From contig NZ_RHHO01000031.1 of NCBI RefSeq assembly GCF_003710865.1, forward strand, positions 1-64,000: a stretch of 64,000 bases of DNA. The letters are read 5' to 3'. Positions 53,944-62,516 of the stretch are shown here, piece by piece (the stretch's first letter is position 1; each line of letters starts with the position of its first letter). The position numbers were made by a program, and so were the translations under genes. The notes under the pieces were generated by a model, which searched no databases, was not told where the DNA came from, and saw nothing but the letters and a program-made list of their open reading frames with translations. This stretch comes from Brevibacillus borstelensis. Its GTDB lineage: Bacteria > Bacillota > Bacilli > Brevibacillales > Brevibacillaceae.

Positions 53944-54618
53944 CTAGGATGTCCCGCCTGGTTCCAAGCGTTTCATGATCTTGTCAACATACCTCTGGGT
54001 CTCCTGTGGAAGAAGCTCGTACTTTTGCTCTAGCTCATCATCCGTATCAATGCCCAGGCGGCTGATCCGTCCGGGGCCGGCATTGTAGGCAGCCAGAGCG
54101 ACCTTCACGTTGCCATCGTAACGGTCAAGCAGGCCGCGCAAGTACTTTGTTCCCCCGGCCAAATTGTCGTCCGGATTATAGACGTTTCGCACATGCAAGG
54201 ACTTGGCCGTGGCATCCATCAGCTGCATCAAGCCTTTGGCTCCAGCACGAGAGACTGCGTTGGGATTGAAGTTCGATTCTGCGCGAACGACCTCCCGAAC
54301 CAGATTTTCATCGACGCCGTACGAACGGGCGACTCGGCTAATTTTGTCCAATATTCCCTGCACGTTCTGCGGTGTTTGACTGCTCGATCCGGTTGTATAT
54401 GTATCAGAAGCATCAGTAAAATCCCAGTCTGTTGATCCGTCTAGCTCGGCCAATATCTGCTCGGCCCGAATAACCCTTTGACCATTTGCTAGTTCCGCTT
54501 GAAGCACTTCAGAAAAAGGCATCTCTGCTGAAGGCACATAAGAAGCAGGCTCGCTTTCGCTCAGATCATACCTGTTCATTGCCGACAGATAGGGTTGGAT
54601 AGGCAGTGACATCTTCAT
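53944..54618 (-). CDS. Lytic transglycosylase (SLT domain)
   Basis: 224 residues. A C-terminal SLT/goose-lysozyme-like domain (about residues 100-210) shows the catalytic Glu in RAESNFNPNAVS, AGAKGLMQLMDATA and VALAAYNAGPGRI. The N-terminal 100 residues are low-complexity without a clear signal peptide. Cleaves peptidoglycan glycan strands with anhydro-sugar formation; role in growth or spore formation unknown. Located between tRNA-Pro and mtrB. Confidence 0.9.
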   Translation of the reverse strand: MKMSLPIQPYLSAMNRYDLSESEPASYVPSAEMPFSEVLQAELANGQRVIRAEQILAELDGSTDWDFTDASDTYTTGSSSQTPQNVQGILDKISRVARSYGVDENLVREVVRAESNFNPNAVSRAGAKGLMQLMDATAKSLHVRNVYNPDDNLAGGTKYLRGLLDRYDGNVKVALAAYNAGPGRISRLGIDTDDELEQKYELLPQETQRYVDKIMKRLEPGGTS

Positions 54619-54703
54619 CAGTGAACAACCTTTCTGCTTGTCATTCTTCTATCATATTATAGGGAAGAAAAATAAGGAAGCCAAGAGGCATTTTGACTGA
54701 CAG

Positions 54704-54750
54704 AAAAAAAGAAGCCTGACTGATCGATACACAATCAGAGGCTTCTTTTC
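54704..54750 (-). terminator. Terminator after tRNA-Pro copy 1
   Basis: AAGAAGCCT/AGGCTTCTT with an inner CTGAT/ATCAG and TTTTTTT tail on the minus strand, starting about 25 bases after the tRNA. Confidence 0.9.
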
Positions 54751-54774
54751 ACAACGAGCTGCTCGCTGTGTGTA

Positions 54775-54851
54775 TGGTCGGAATGCAGGGATTTGAACCC
54801 TGGACCTCACCCACCCCAAGGGTGCGCGCTACCGGGCTGCGCCACATCCCG
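54775..54851 (-). tRNA. tRNA-Pro(GGG), copy 1
   Basis: 77 bases including an encoded CCA. Acceptor CGGGATG/CATTCCG, D stem GCGC/GCGC, anticodon stem CACCC/GGGTG with loop TTGGGGT (anticodon GGG), T stem CAGGG/CCCTG with TTCAAAT. Identical to the copy at 57236-57312. Confidence 0.95.
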
Positions 54852-54968
54852 AAAATCATTCAAGCGTATATTCGGAAATATCCAATCACAGCAAACTTGA
54901 AAGTTTTTGAACTTGACATTCCACGCTTTCAGGACTTATTTTATCATACATTTACTCACCTTCGCAAG

Positions 54969-55020
54969 AAAAAAACCAGCCCGCCATAATATGAAAAAGT
55001 GCGGACGGGCTAGGTTTTTT
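54969..55020 (-). terminator. Terminator downstream of the MFS gene
   Basis: AGCCCG/CGGGCT plus outer AACC/GGTT (with a mismatch), followed by TTTTTTTC on the minus strand; about 105 bases after the MFS stop. The plus-strand side also ends in TTTTTT. The remaining bases to 54852 hold no gene. Confidence 0.8.
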
Positions 55021-55125
55021 GAACAGAGCTCTTTTTACAGCAATACGATACCCCGCCTTGAATGCAATCAGAAAATCACCTTGAAGACTCATTCAACTCA
55101 GATGAGCGGGCATCACTGCTTTTGC

Positions 55126-56406
55126 CTATTGTACTTGCTTGGTTTTGCCTCCCCGCTCTTGCTCACTGCTGACTTTATCCAAACCGGCTGCCGACCGCAT
55201 CAATTTGCCCATAGAAAAGGCTATTCCTAGCGCCGCCATCAGCAATAGGCCAGCAAGTACGAGGTAACCTGCCGCTGCCCCGGTGTAATCAAGCATGACG
55301 GTGAACAAAGCGAGCAGCAGCAGCCTCATCAACGTACCGACCGATCTGAAGAAGCTGATTACCCTCCCCATAAATCGATTTGGCACCAGCTCCATATACA
55401 AAGTTTGCCGGATAAGCCGGGTCGAGACATTGCACCAGCCTAATAGGGCAGATAGCAGTACAAAGACCCAGGCTTTCGGCATGGCAACTGTCAAAACAAG
55501 AGCGATCGCCATCAGCACGTAGGTAAAAACCATATACGGAAATGCGCCGAATTTTCGGCAAAGCAAGACAACCAGCACTCCTGCCACCACTGCTCCAATC
55601 GAATAGGTAACCTCCCCAAGTGAATAGATCCTTACATCGCTCTGCAATGCTTGGCTCACAAAGATAGGGTTCAGAAGATTTGCCAGCATCACGGCTAGAA
55701 ATGGCATCAGAGCCGAGACGCCAAAAATCAGAAAACCACGTCTTTCGTTGATATAGACCCAGCTTTGGTGAAATTGCATCATCCAAGATGTTCGAGGGGC
55801 CGTTGCTTTCTGTTGTTCCGTGGAAAACGCATACTCCATTCCCCACTGCATCAGAAAGGCAAGCAAGTACGTCAATGAGTTAATCAGCAATACCGCCTGC
55901 AACCCAAAGCTCTCCAAAAGCAGCCCGGAAAATGCTCCAGCCAGGACCAGAGCAGATTGGTTTTCCATCTCCAGCAAGGAGTTGATCGACTTGTAATGCT
56001 TTTGGTCAAATGCTTCCTGTACGAAGGCAGCCTGTGCCGGTTCGTGAATATGGAGCATAAACGTGGATGCCAAAAAAATGAGGACCATCATCCACTCATG
56101 GTAGGCACCGAAAAATCCCCATACTGTCAAAAGCGCTAAAACAGTAGAGCCTCCCAGCTGTTCGACTTGCAATATCGCCTTGCGCGAAAAGCGGTCAATC
56201 AGTGTACCTGAATACGGTCCGATGAGAAGCGTCAATATTGAAGAGATAAGCATCGCAGAGCCAAGCAAGCTGGCTGAGCCTGTCGACTCAACCAAATGCC
56301 AGGAGATCCCAATCATGGTCATCCCCTGACCAAATCCTGAAAATAAATTTGAAAAGAACAACCTCCGAAAATTCCGATTGCCAAAAACCTCTCCCACTTC
56401 CGTCAC
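55126..56406 (-). CDS. MFS transporter, exporter-like
   Basis: 426 residues with about 12 membrane helices. N-terminal NRNFRRLFFSNLFSGFGQGMTMIGISW, motif A-like GTLIDRFSRKAIL between helices 2 and 3, and MELVPNRFMGRVISFFRSVG in the second half. This pattern fits the MefA/enterobactin-exporter-like (MFS_3) group, often drug or siderophore efflux. Substrate unknown. It lies between two identical tRNA-Pro genes and behind two large inverted repeats, and seems to be a lineage-specific insertion in the spoIVA-mtrB region. Confidence 0.88.
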   Translation of the reverse strand: MTEVGEVFGNRNFRRLFFSNLFSGFGQGMTMIGISWHLVESTGSASLLGSAMLISSILTLLIGPYSGTLIDRFSRKAILQVEQLGGSTVLALLTVWGFFGAYHEWMMVLIFLASTFMLHIHEPAQAAFVQEAFDQKHYKSINSLLEMENQSALVLAGAFSGLLLESFGLQAVLLINSLTYLLAFLMQWGMEYAFSTEQQKATAPRTSWMMQFHQSWVYINERRGFLIFGVSALMPFLAVMLANLLNPIFVSQALQSDVRIYSLGEVTYSIGAVVAGVLVVLLCRKFGAFPYMVFTYVLMAIALVLTVAMPKAWVFVLLSALLGWCNVSTRLIRQTLYMELVPNRFMGRVISFFRSVGTLMRLLLLALFTVMLDYTGAAAGYLVLAGLLLMAALGIAFSMGKLMRSAAGLDKVSSEQERGGKTKQVQ

Positions 56407-56414
56407 TCCTTCGG

Positions 56415-56468
56415 TTTATTAGGGCTGATGGGGGATCAATTTTCAACCCATTTTGCAGCCCTAATAAA
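56415..56468. repeat. 13-bp perfect inverted repeat just before the MFS start
   Basis: TTTATTAGGGCTG (56415-56427) and CAGCCCTAATAAA (56456-56468), 28-base loop. It lies directly 5' of the MFS ribosome binding site (GAAGGAG), so in mRNA it would form a strong hairpin at the translation start. Confidence 0.85.
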
Positions 56469-56477
56469 AACATAAAA

Positions 56478-56525
56478 GGAGCCTGAATATTGGAGAGTGT
56501 TTACACTCAACAATGATCAGGCTCC
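56478..56525 (-). promoter_or_regulatory. Nested dyads upstream of the MFS gene
   Basis: GGAGCCTGA (56478-56486) and TCAGGCTCC (56517-56525) enclose GAGTGTTTACACTC (56495-56508), a 6-bp dyad with two central bases. On the minus strand the outer hairpin is followed by TTTTATGTTTTTATT, so it may act as a terminator, while the inner dyad looks like a repressor operator. The rest of 56526-56693 shows nothing I can name. Confidence 0.55.
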
Positions 56526-56693
56526 CGGAATTTCCGTGGGCTCAGTAGGTTTTTCACGGCAACGTATACAGCCTTTCTCTTTCAATGGCATACTCGGCTT
56601 CCTGCGAGGGAAATGACCGAAGCGTACCAGAATGCTACTACTTTTGACTTTGGATCTGGTTGGTGCCAATAACATTTTAACTGCCTGGATGGC

Positions 56694-56972
56694 CTACTCC
56701 TCATTTTCCTCGGAGGCAATGACGCCAAACCGAACTCTGGAGGGCAGTGGGTCAACACCGATATGACGGTAAGCATCGATAGTATCAGGCACATAGCTTT
56801 CCGTTAACTGAATGCCGCGGATAATCTGCTGTCGCTCCTCGGGAGAAAAGGTGAGCAATCGATTCCCGCACTTTTCACAAGCAAGGCACCATAAGTCGTC
56901 TACCTCCACCAAGTGGTGGATATTATACCCGCCTGCATGATTGCAGTTTGAACAGCTTGTTTTGAAACGCAT
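56694..56972 (-). CDS. Small zinc-ribbon protein
   Basis: 92 residues. Cysteine pairs CSNC (residues 7-10) and CLACEKC (29-35) suggest one bound zinc. The C-terminal half is helical and acidic. No known family recognised. GGGGGAGAGG precedes the ATG at 56972. Between the MFS gene and the second tRNA-Pro; could be a regulator or small accessory protein (inference). Confidence 0.6.
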   Translation of the reverse strand: MRFKTSCSNCNHAGGYNIHHLVEVDDLWCLACEKCGNRLLTFSPEERQQIIRGIQLTESYVPDTIDAYRHIGVDPLPSRVRFGVIASEENEE

Positions 56973-57072
56973 GCATTCCTCTCCCCCTTTGATTCTGATT
57001 ATACCAGAATCCAGGAGTCGCTTTCGTTTCTATGTTCCGGTTTCTATGTTCCGATGTATTTGTCTTTCTCGA

Positions 57073-57119
57073 AAACAAAAAACACCTCTCTATTGATCGG
57101 AACTGATCAATGAGAAGCG
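57073..57119 (-). terminator. Terminator after tRNA-Pro copy 2
   Basis: ATTGATC/GATCAAT core with flanking TCTC/GAGA pairing, followed by GTTTTTTG on the minus strand. About 115 bases after the tRNA. The interval 57120-57235 shows no gene. Confidence 0.7.
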
Positions 57120-57235
57120 TTCTATTTCGCGGTGTGTACACTCGTTCACTCCAACAGATAATCTCAAGCGGCGACGGGCCGCTGCTGTGCACCTTGGTTA
57201 CCTGCATCAAGCGTGAAGACGCTGATTTTGACGAA

Positions 57236-57312
57236 TGGTCGGAATGCAGGGATTTGAACCCTGGACCTCACCCACCCCAAGGGTGCGCGCTACCGGGCTG
57301 CGCCACATCCCG
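57236..57312 (-). tRNA. tRNA-Pro(GGG), copy 2
   Basis: Same 77-base sequence as the copy at 54775-54851, with CCA encoded and anticodon GGG. Identity stops within a few bases of the gene ends. Lies 67 bases below folE. Confidence 0.95.
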
Positions 57313-57379
57313 ACTGTACATCATCACTATACAAAATTTTAATTACATTGTCAAGAAAAAATTTCCGTTCAGCATCCGT

Positions 57380-57940
57380 CTACTTGATCAGACTGAATAC
57401 CTCTGCCCGTGCCGCGGGGTCATTTGCAAAGATTCCTCGTACAGCCGAGGTGACTGTTTTGGAGCCTGGCTTTTTCACTCCGCGCATCGTCATGCACATA
57501 TGCTCAGCTTCGACGACGACAACTACTCCGTGAGGGTCCAGCTTGCGAACGATCGCATCCGCTACATGAGCCGTAATGCGCTCCTGAAGCTGCGGCCTGC
57601 GAGCGACAGTCTCGACGGCGCGAGCCAGCTTGCTCAATCCTACGACACGACCTCCGCGGGGAATATAGGCAACATGCGCCTTGCCAAAAAACGGAACCAG
57701 GTGGTGTTCGCACATGGAGTAAAACGGAATATCCTTTACAAGCACCATTTCCTCATGGTCTTCGCTGAAAACCGTCTCAAAATACTTCTCTTCATCTATG
57801 CCAAGGCCTTCGAATGCCTCTGCGTACATCTTCGCTACGCGCTTCGGTGTATCCAGCAGACCTTCCCGGTCCGGATTTTCACCGATCGCTTCGAGTATCA
57901 TTCGAACGGCAGTCTGAATCTTTTCCAAATCGACGTTCAT
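57380..57940 (-). CDS. folE: GTP cyclohydrolase I
   Basis: 186 residues (mtrA in B. subtilis). Converts GTP to dihydroneopterin triphosphate, entry to folate. Motifs: [51 protein letters not shown] (zinc Cys and His), [25 protein letters not shown]. Between hbs and the tRNA gene. Confidence 0.97.
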   Translation of the reverse strand: MNVDLEKIQTAVRMILEAIGENPDREGLLDTPKRVAKMYAEAFEGLGIDEEKYFETVFSEDHEEMVLVKDIPFYSMCEHHLVPFFGKAHVAYIPRGGRVVGLSKLARAVETVARRPQLQERITAHVADAIVRKLDPHGVVVVVEAEHMCMTMRGVKKPGSKTVTSAVRGIFANDPAARAEVFSLIK

Positions 57941-58052
57941 TCTCGTACCTCCTCCTCACACAGCGAAACAAGCCCATCTTACCACATTAGCCCAGAAAAG
58001 ACAAAACGAACTGTGCTTGAGAAACACTTTGACCGAAAAAGGCATAAAACGT

Positions 58053-58083
58053 AAAAAAATCCACATTTATTCAATGTGGATTT
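58053..58083 (-). terminator. Terminator after hbs
   Basis: ATCCACATT/AATGTGGAT with a 5-base loop, followed by seven T on the minus strand, about 30 bases after the hbs stop. Confidence 0.93.
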
Positions 58084-58111
58084 TATGTAAGTGAAACTTT
58101 AGCAGACGTTA

Positions 58112-58384
58112 TTACTTGATAGAGTCCTTGAGTTGTTTGCCAGGTTTGAAGGCAGGGACTTTGCTGGATGCGATTTCGATTTCTTCACCAGTTTGCGGGT
58201 TACGACCTTTACGAGCCGCGCGCTCGCGAACTTCGAAGTTACCGAAGCCGATCAGTTGGACTTTATCACCGTCTTTCAACGCTTCAGCGATTGCATCGAG
58301 AACCGCGTCAACAGCTTTCGTTGCATCTTTCTTTGTGAGCTCGGTGGTCTCAGCCACTTTTGCGATCAGTTCTGTTTTGTTCAT
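58112..58384 (-). CDS. hbs: HU DNA-binding protein
   Basis: 90 residues. Histone-like nucleoid protein with [55 protein letters not shown] and [13 protein letters not shown] at 58384 has GGAGGTG; the GTG nine bases earlier overlaps that site. Between spoIVA and folE as in B. subtilis. Confidence 0.97.
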   Translation of the reverse strand: MNKTELIAKVAETTELTKKDATKAVDAVLDAIAEALKDGDKVQLIGFGNFEVRERAARKGRNPQTGEEIEIASSKVPAFKPGKQLKDSIK

Positions 58385-58552
58385 ATTGTTCACCTCCCCT
58401 CAATGACGGTTGAGTCGTAGGTATTACTTTTCTTTACCGAAACCCTGCGTTTTATACGCGATTGGGTGTTTTTACCGCTCTGACAAGCTTATAGTAATAC
58501 ACCATTCTTGTAAATTCAAGCCCCCTGATGTCGAATTTAAACGAAATCCAAG

Positions 58553-58582
58553 AAAAAAAGGCTTCCCGTCATGCCGGGAGCC
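58553..58582 (-). terminator. Terminator after spoIVA
   Basis: GGCTCCCG/CGGGAAGCC (one bulged A) and TTTTTTTC on the minus strand, about 40 bases after the spoIVA stop. Confidence 0.88.
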
Positions 58583-58621
58583 TCCTTTGCCTGTCTATAT
58601 TCTGGTTCTTTATACCTATTT

Positions 58622-60103
58622 TCACAAGATAATAGCAATCAGTCCGCCCGAGCCCTCGTTGATGATGCGACCGAGTGTTTCCTGCAGCTTGTAGCGTGCG
58701 TTGTCCGGCATCATGGTGATTTTCGCCTGAATTCCTTCGCGGACGATCGAATGGAGCGAACGCCCGAATATATCCGAATTCCAGATGGAGAGCGGATCTT
58801 TATCAAAATCTTGCATCAGGTAACGGACCAGCTCTTCACTCTGTTTTTCCGTTCCGATGATCGGCGCAAACTCCGATTCAACATCAACGCGAATCATGTG
58901 AATCGACGGAGCCGTCGCTTTTAGCCTCACACCGAAGCGAGGTCCCTGTCGGATAAGTTCAGGTTCGTCCAAGGTCATCTCATGCAAGGACGGTGCCGCT
59001 ATGCCGTAGCCTGTGGTACGAACCATGTGAAGCGCCTCGGCAACCTGGTCATACTCGCGTTTTGCATGTGCGAAATCCTGCATAATCGTCAAGAGGTGGT
59101 CTTTTCCGTTTATCTCTACACCAACGATCTCCATCAAAATCCGATCGTACAGTTCATCCGGCGCATACAGATCGATTTCAGCGATACCCTGCCCCATATG
59201 CATACCGGCAAGCGAAGCCCGCTCGACAAAGTCATATTCATTAAAGAACCCTACGACCCTGTCGACATCGCGCAAGCGCCGGATGTCCTGTACAGTGTCT
59301 CTGACGGCTTCCTCGTAGTTTTGACGCAGCCAGTGTCCATTTTCCAGTACCATCACCCAACTGGGCAGGTTCACGTTTACTTCATGTACAGGGAATTCAA
59401 ACAGCACTTCTCTCATGAGCATCAATATTTCCTGCTCAGACATGTGATCGACGGACAACGCCACAACAGGCACATCGTATTTCTCCTGCAAGTCCAATCG
59501 CAGGTTCTGAGTTTCATCCGAGCGCGGCCGAGTCGAGTTGACGATAATGACAAAGGGTTTCCCCACTTCTTTCAACTCGTTGATGACTCGCTCCTCCGCT
59601 TCGATATAACCGGCCCTCGGGATCTCCGCGATACTGCCATCCGTTGTGACGACGATACCGATCGTGGAGTGCTCCTGGATTACTTTTCGCGTCCCCACTT
59701 CGGCCGCTTCCTCGAACGGTACCGGCTCCTCATACCAAGGGGTATGCACCATGCGCGGTCCGTTGTCGTCCTCGAAGCCCTTGGCTCCTTGAACCGTATA
59801 GCCGACGCAGTCAACGAGGCGAACGTTGATGCTGAGCCCTTCTGTAACGTCTACCTGGACGGCTTGGTTCGGAACGAATTTCGGCTCCGTAGTCATGATT
59901 GTTCGCCCGGAAGCGCTCTGAGGCAATTCATCTGTCGCCCGAATACGTTCCGCCTCCGAGTGAATGTTGGGGATGACGACCTGTTCCATAAACCTTTTGA
60001 TAAAGGTCGATTTTCCCGTGCGAACCGGGCCAACTACCCCCAGGTAGATATCCCCGCCCGTCCGTTCGGCAATGTCTTTAAAGATATCGACTCGTTCCAC
60101 CAT
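58622..60103 (-). CDS. spoIVA: Stage IV sporulation protein A
   Basis: 493 residues. Coat morphogenetic ATPase that polymerises around the forespore and anchors the spore coat. Walker A GPVRTGKSTFIKRF near residue 25, EPKFVPNQAV, RLVDCVGYTV, INSTRP-like (IVNSTRPRSDE), and the conserved C-terminus IINEGSGGLIAIIL. ATG at 60103 has AGGAGGT. Mother-cell sigma-E control is known for the family; a candidate site is annotated upstream. Confidence 0.98.
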   Translation of the reverse strand: MVERVDIFKDIAERTGGDIYLGVVGPVRTGKSTFIKRFMEQVVIPNIHSEAERIRATDELPQSASGRTIMTTEPKFVPNQAVQVDVTEGLSINVRLVDCVGYTVQGAKGFEDDNGPRMVHTPWYEEPVPFEEAAEVGTRKVIQEHSTIGIVVTTDGSIAEIPRAGYIEAEERVINELKEVGKPFVIIVNSTRPRSDETQNLRLDLQEKYDVPVVALSVDHMSEQEILMLMREVLFEFPVHEVNVNLPSWVMVLENGHWLRQNYEEAVRDTVQDIRRLRDVDRVVGFFNEYDFVERASLAGMHMGQGIAEIDLYAPDELYDRILMEIVGVEINGKDHLLTIMQDFAHAKREYDQVAEALHMVRTTGYGIAAPSLHEMTLDEPELIRQGPRFGVRLKATAPSIHMIRVDVESEFAPIIGTEKQSEELVRYLMQDFDKDPLSIWNSDIFGRSLHSIVREGIQAKITMMPDNARYKLQETLGRIINEGSGGLIAIIL

Positions 60104-60132
60104 CGATGACCTCCTTCTATTTGTCTATTGTT

Positions 60133-60160
60133 ACACTATGACCGTTTTTCCGAATTATCC
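60133..60160 (-). promoter_or_regulatory. Candidate sigma-E promoter of spoIVA
   Basis: Minus strand GGATAATT (60153-60160), 12 bases, CATAGTGT (60133-60140). This resembles the sigma-E pattern (ATA in -35, CATA in -10). About 25 bases before the ribosome binding site. Confidence 0.4.
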
Positions 60161-60241
60161 CTGACCGCCTGCATTTTCCCGTGAATCTCGTACTAGAATC
60201 TTGGACAATACAAATATATGTGAGAATCAGTTCCGTAGAAC

Positions 60242-60268
60242 AAAAAAAAGCAGCTCAACTTGAGCTGC
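60242..60268 (-). terminator. Terminator after the yphF gene
   Basis: Perfect palindrome GCAGCTCAAGTTGAGCTGC followed by eight T on the minus strand, 10 bases after the stop. Confidence 0.93.
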
Positions 60269-60278
60269 CCCGATCATT

Positions 60279-61010
60279 TCAATTATTCAATTTGAGCAAT
60301 TTCGGTTCCCCATTGACCATTTCGTAGGGGAATGATTTTGCCGGGACAAACATAGATTTTCTAGCCATGACGTATCTCGGATCCGTAGCCTTGGGGACCT
60401 CCGCCTTTGAATTCCGCAGGACCGTCGCAATGTCCGCCGCATAATCGATCCCTACTTCTCCTTTTTCGTTCATCACCAGTGGCAACAGGTAATTGCCTGC
60501 TGTGCCCGGAACCTGCACTTCCTTCATGCTCAGCTTTGAAAAATCAATGGAATAGTAACCGTTGCCGATGTCTGCCTTAATCGGCAGCTTTTCGTAATTT
60601 CGTTGATAACGGATGACGGCAGCCTGGATGTCCGCCACCTTGCCCACCGATCCGAGATGGATCAATCTCACTGTCGGTTTTGTCTCGACATCGATCAGGG
60701 TGTACATATAAATACCGCCCTTTTCAAACGCGTTGGCAGGTACGTCAGGCAAATATTTGGGCATCAGCTTCCGAAAATCGATCTCATACTTTTCGAAGAT
60801 CGGCGTGTTGATGTCCTTTGTAGCAATCGGAAGCACCCCTGTGTCCTTCTGGAACTGCTCGACAGCCTTTTGGGTCGCTTCCAGGTAAAATTCACTAGGG
60901 ATCTGGTTTTCCAGCTTTTTTTCCTCGGGATACATACAGCCGCCTAGCAGTGCCGCGATCATCACCAGCAGCGCTGTCAACAGTCCTGTGTTTCTCATTT
61001 TACGCAACAT
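60279..61010 (-). CDS. yphF: Lipoprotein YphF-like (DUF3939)
   Basis: 243 residues. Lipobox LGGC with Cys25 after a hydrophobic stretch (residues 9-22). The soluble part (FYLEATQKAVEQFQKDTGVLPIATKD, then a second similar LPIKADIGNGYYSIDF segment) matches the YphF family located between gpsA and spoIVA in spore formers. Function unknown; context suggests a role in sporulation. ATG at 61010 has AGGAG upstream. Confidence 0.78.
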   Translation of the reverse strand: MLRKMRNTGLLTALLVMIAALLGGCMYPEEKKLENQIPSEFYLEATQKAVEQFQKDTGVLPIATKDINTPIFEKYEIDFRKLMPKYLPDVPANAFEKGGIYMYTLIDVETKPTVRLIHLGSVGKVADIQAAVIRYQRNYEKLPIKADIGNGYYSIDFSKLSMKEVQVPGTAGNYLLPLVMNEKGEVGIDYAADIATVLRNSKAEVPKATDPRYVMARKSMFVPAKSFPYEMVNGEPKLLKLNN

Positions 61011-61028
61011 CTCTCGCTACTCCTCTAG

Positions 61029-61373
61029 CTACCATTCTTCTTCCTCCAGGCGCTGTCTCTCCAGCGCCGCCTGAACGACCGATTTCCATTTGCTCTCCGG
61101 AATCCGGACGGAACAATCGGTCCCCATCACCTTTGCCTGACAGGCAAGCCGGATGCCTTTGCCAAGGTCCGCTTCAGGCATTTTCCGCTTTTCCAGCGTA
61201 CTCGGCTCACTGAGTTGCCCGCTTTCCACAACTACCCGGCACATGAGACAGGACGCATGTCCCCCGCATCGCTGCGGAATGACGATTCTTGCCGCCTTCG
61301 CTACACTCGTAATCGATTGCCCCGGCCTCGCTTTTATCGACTTGCCCGCAGGCAGAAACGTAATTTTTGCCAT
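61029..61373 (-). CDS. 2Fe-2S ferredoxin-like protein
   Basis: 114 residues, beta-grasp ferredoxin fold. Cluster ligands visible as CGGHASCLMC (Cys pattern C-x5-C-x2-C) and a fourth Cys in LACQAKV. N-terminal KITFLPAGKSIKARPGQSI. The C-terminal tail is charged (ERQRLEEEEW). Electron carrier; partner unknown. Lies 15 bases after a second ferredoxin gene. Confidence 0.88.
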   Translation of the reverse strand: MAKITFLPAGKSIKARPGQSITSVAKAARIVIPQRCGGHASCLMCRVVVESGQLSEPSTLEKRKMPEADLGKGIRLACQAKVMGTDCSVRIPESKWKSVVQAALERQRLEEEEW

Positions 61374-61388
61374 TTCACCACTCTCCCG

Positions 61389-61685
61389 TCAATACGGACG
61401 GTGAGCCAGAGTAACATTGCCCTCGTGAATCACTTTGATTTGACAACCAAGCCGATACCCTTCGGCCCGCTCCGCTTTTCTCAGACGAAGCTTTTCCGCA
61501 TCCGTAATCTCATTCAAGTGTTCCGCGCCTGCCTCAACATGCGTTCGGCATTGCGCGCATATCCCCCGCTCGCAAGCATAGCCCCAGCTCAGCTTATGCT
61601 CCTTTGCGATAGCGACGATTGTTTTTCCCATCACAAGAGGCAGCTGGTGCGTGCCGGAGCGCGTATGTAATGTCAATTCCTTCAA
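61389..61685 (-). CDS. 2Fe-2S ferredoxin-like protein
   Basis: 98 residues, same fold as its neighbour. Ligands CERGICAQC (C-x5-C-x2-C, counting from the first Cys of YACERGICAQC) and a Cys in LGCQIKV. Only distantly similar to the neighbouring ferredoxin, so not a recent duplication. Upstream lies the DUF2768 gene, 15 bases away; the three form one operon with yphF. Confidence 0.88.
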   Translation of the reverse strand: MKELTLHTRSGTHQLPLVMGKTIVAIAKEHKLSWGYACERGICAQCRTHVEAGAEHLNEITDAEKLRLRKAERAEGYRLGCQIKVIHEGNVTLAHRPY

Positions 61686-61700
61686 CTTCTGCCACTCCCC

Positions 61701-61889
61701 TTAGGCAAATATAACGATGATGATCATGACGAAGGTGACCAATAGCATGAGAAAAGCAAACGTCTTCAACAAGAAGCGAACCAGGTTGTTTGCGGTCTTT
61801 CGTGCAAAAATCATCAAAAAATTACAGATGAACATCAGCGCAATCGCAACCAAAGAGATGTTCATCTTGGTCATCGGATCGATAGGCAT
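61701..61889 (-). CDS. DUF2768 membrane protein
   Basis: 62 residues with two membrane helices (about 8-28, ISLVAIALMFICNFLMIFA, and 38-61, FLLKTFAFLMLLVTFVMIIIVI). Belongs to DUF2768 (YphE-like), found next to yphF and gpsA in spore formers. Function unknown. Starts its operon towards the ferredoxins. Confidence 0.8.
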   Translation of the reverse strand: MPIDPMTKMNISLVAIALMFICNFLMIFARKTANNLVRFLLKTFAFLMLLVTFVMIIIVIFA

Positions 61890-62027
61890 TGTCTTGACAG
61901 CATCCTTTTCTCTTTAAGTTTTGCTTTATTATACCATACTTCCCGTATTCCACGCTTTTTCATCTGAACCATGCACTAGACGCCCGCATAGACTATTTTG
62001 ATGAATCCGCCCAATGGAGGGATACAG

Positions 62028-62516
62028 ATGAGTACGAAAAAATGGCGCAATCCTTATGCCCCCATACCGAGTAAAAAGCTAAGCGATCAAATAACCGATG
62101 TTTCTTTGGCTGTGACGCCAAAGAAAGTGGTGCAGCCAGTCGATCTCCGGACATCCGTATCAAAGATGCGCACCAATATCAAGGGGATCAGCAGCACGAT
62201 CCGCCAAGTCGAAGAAACCATGGATACGCTTTACGGTGCCATGGAGATGTTTGAATCGATTGGCAAGCGCAGCGCCAAAGGAAACGCCACAGAAAAATCT
62301 GTGGAAAGACCCGCAGACAGGCCCGTTTCCAAAAAACAAACCGCAGAGAGCAGCCAGGAACCTGAAACCGTGCGGGACGAAGCAGAAAACAGCGGATCAA
62401 ACCCTTTGGCAAACATAGATATCGGACAGCTTCTGGGGCTTTTGCAATCTCCTCTCGTTCAAAACCTGCTGAGCCAGTCGACAAACGGCGCAGCAAAACG
62501 AAAAAAAGAGGGATAA
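62028..62516 (+). CDS. Hypothetical protein with coiled region
   Basis: 162 residues from ATG 62028, with GGAGGG six bases upstream (frame open to 61998). N-terminal basic segment (MSTKKWRNPYAPIPSKKL), a helical coiled stretch (VSKMRTNIKGISSTIRQVEETMDTLYGAM), an acidic Ser/Glu/Pro-rich linker, and a C-terminal hydrophobic patch (IDIGQLLGLLQSPLVQNLLSQ). No transmembrane helix. Not recognised; this make-up is like small spore-coat or forespore proteins of Brevibacillus-type genomes (inference). Confidence 0.75.
   Translation: MSTKKWRNPYAPIPSKKLSDQITDVSLAVTPKKVVQPVDLRTSVSKMRTNIKGISSTIRQVEETMDTLYGAMEMFESIGKRSAKGNATEKSVERPADRPVSKKQTAESSQEPETVRDEAENSGSNPLANIDIGQLLGLLQSPLVQNLLSQSTNGAAKRKKEG

Noticed and set aside
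54909..54940. Plus-strand TTGACA-like promoter near tRNA-Pro copy 1
   Set aside because: No plus-strand gene follows and the -10 is poor (TATTTT).
55126..56972. Insertion sequence or prophage remnant in the MFS segment
   Set aside because: No transposase, integrase or target-site repeats found; only the flanking tRNA copies hint at recombination.
57027..57055. Tandem GTTTCTATGTTCCG repeat (two 14-base copies)
   Set aside because: Short, two copies, in a gap without a related feature; not evidence of an element.
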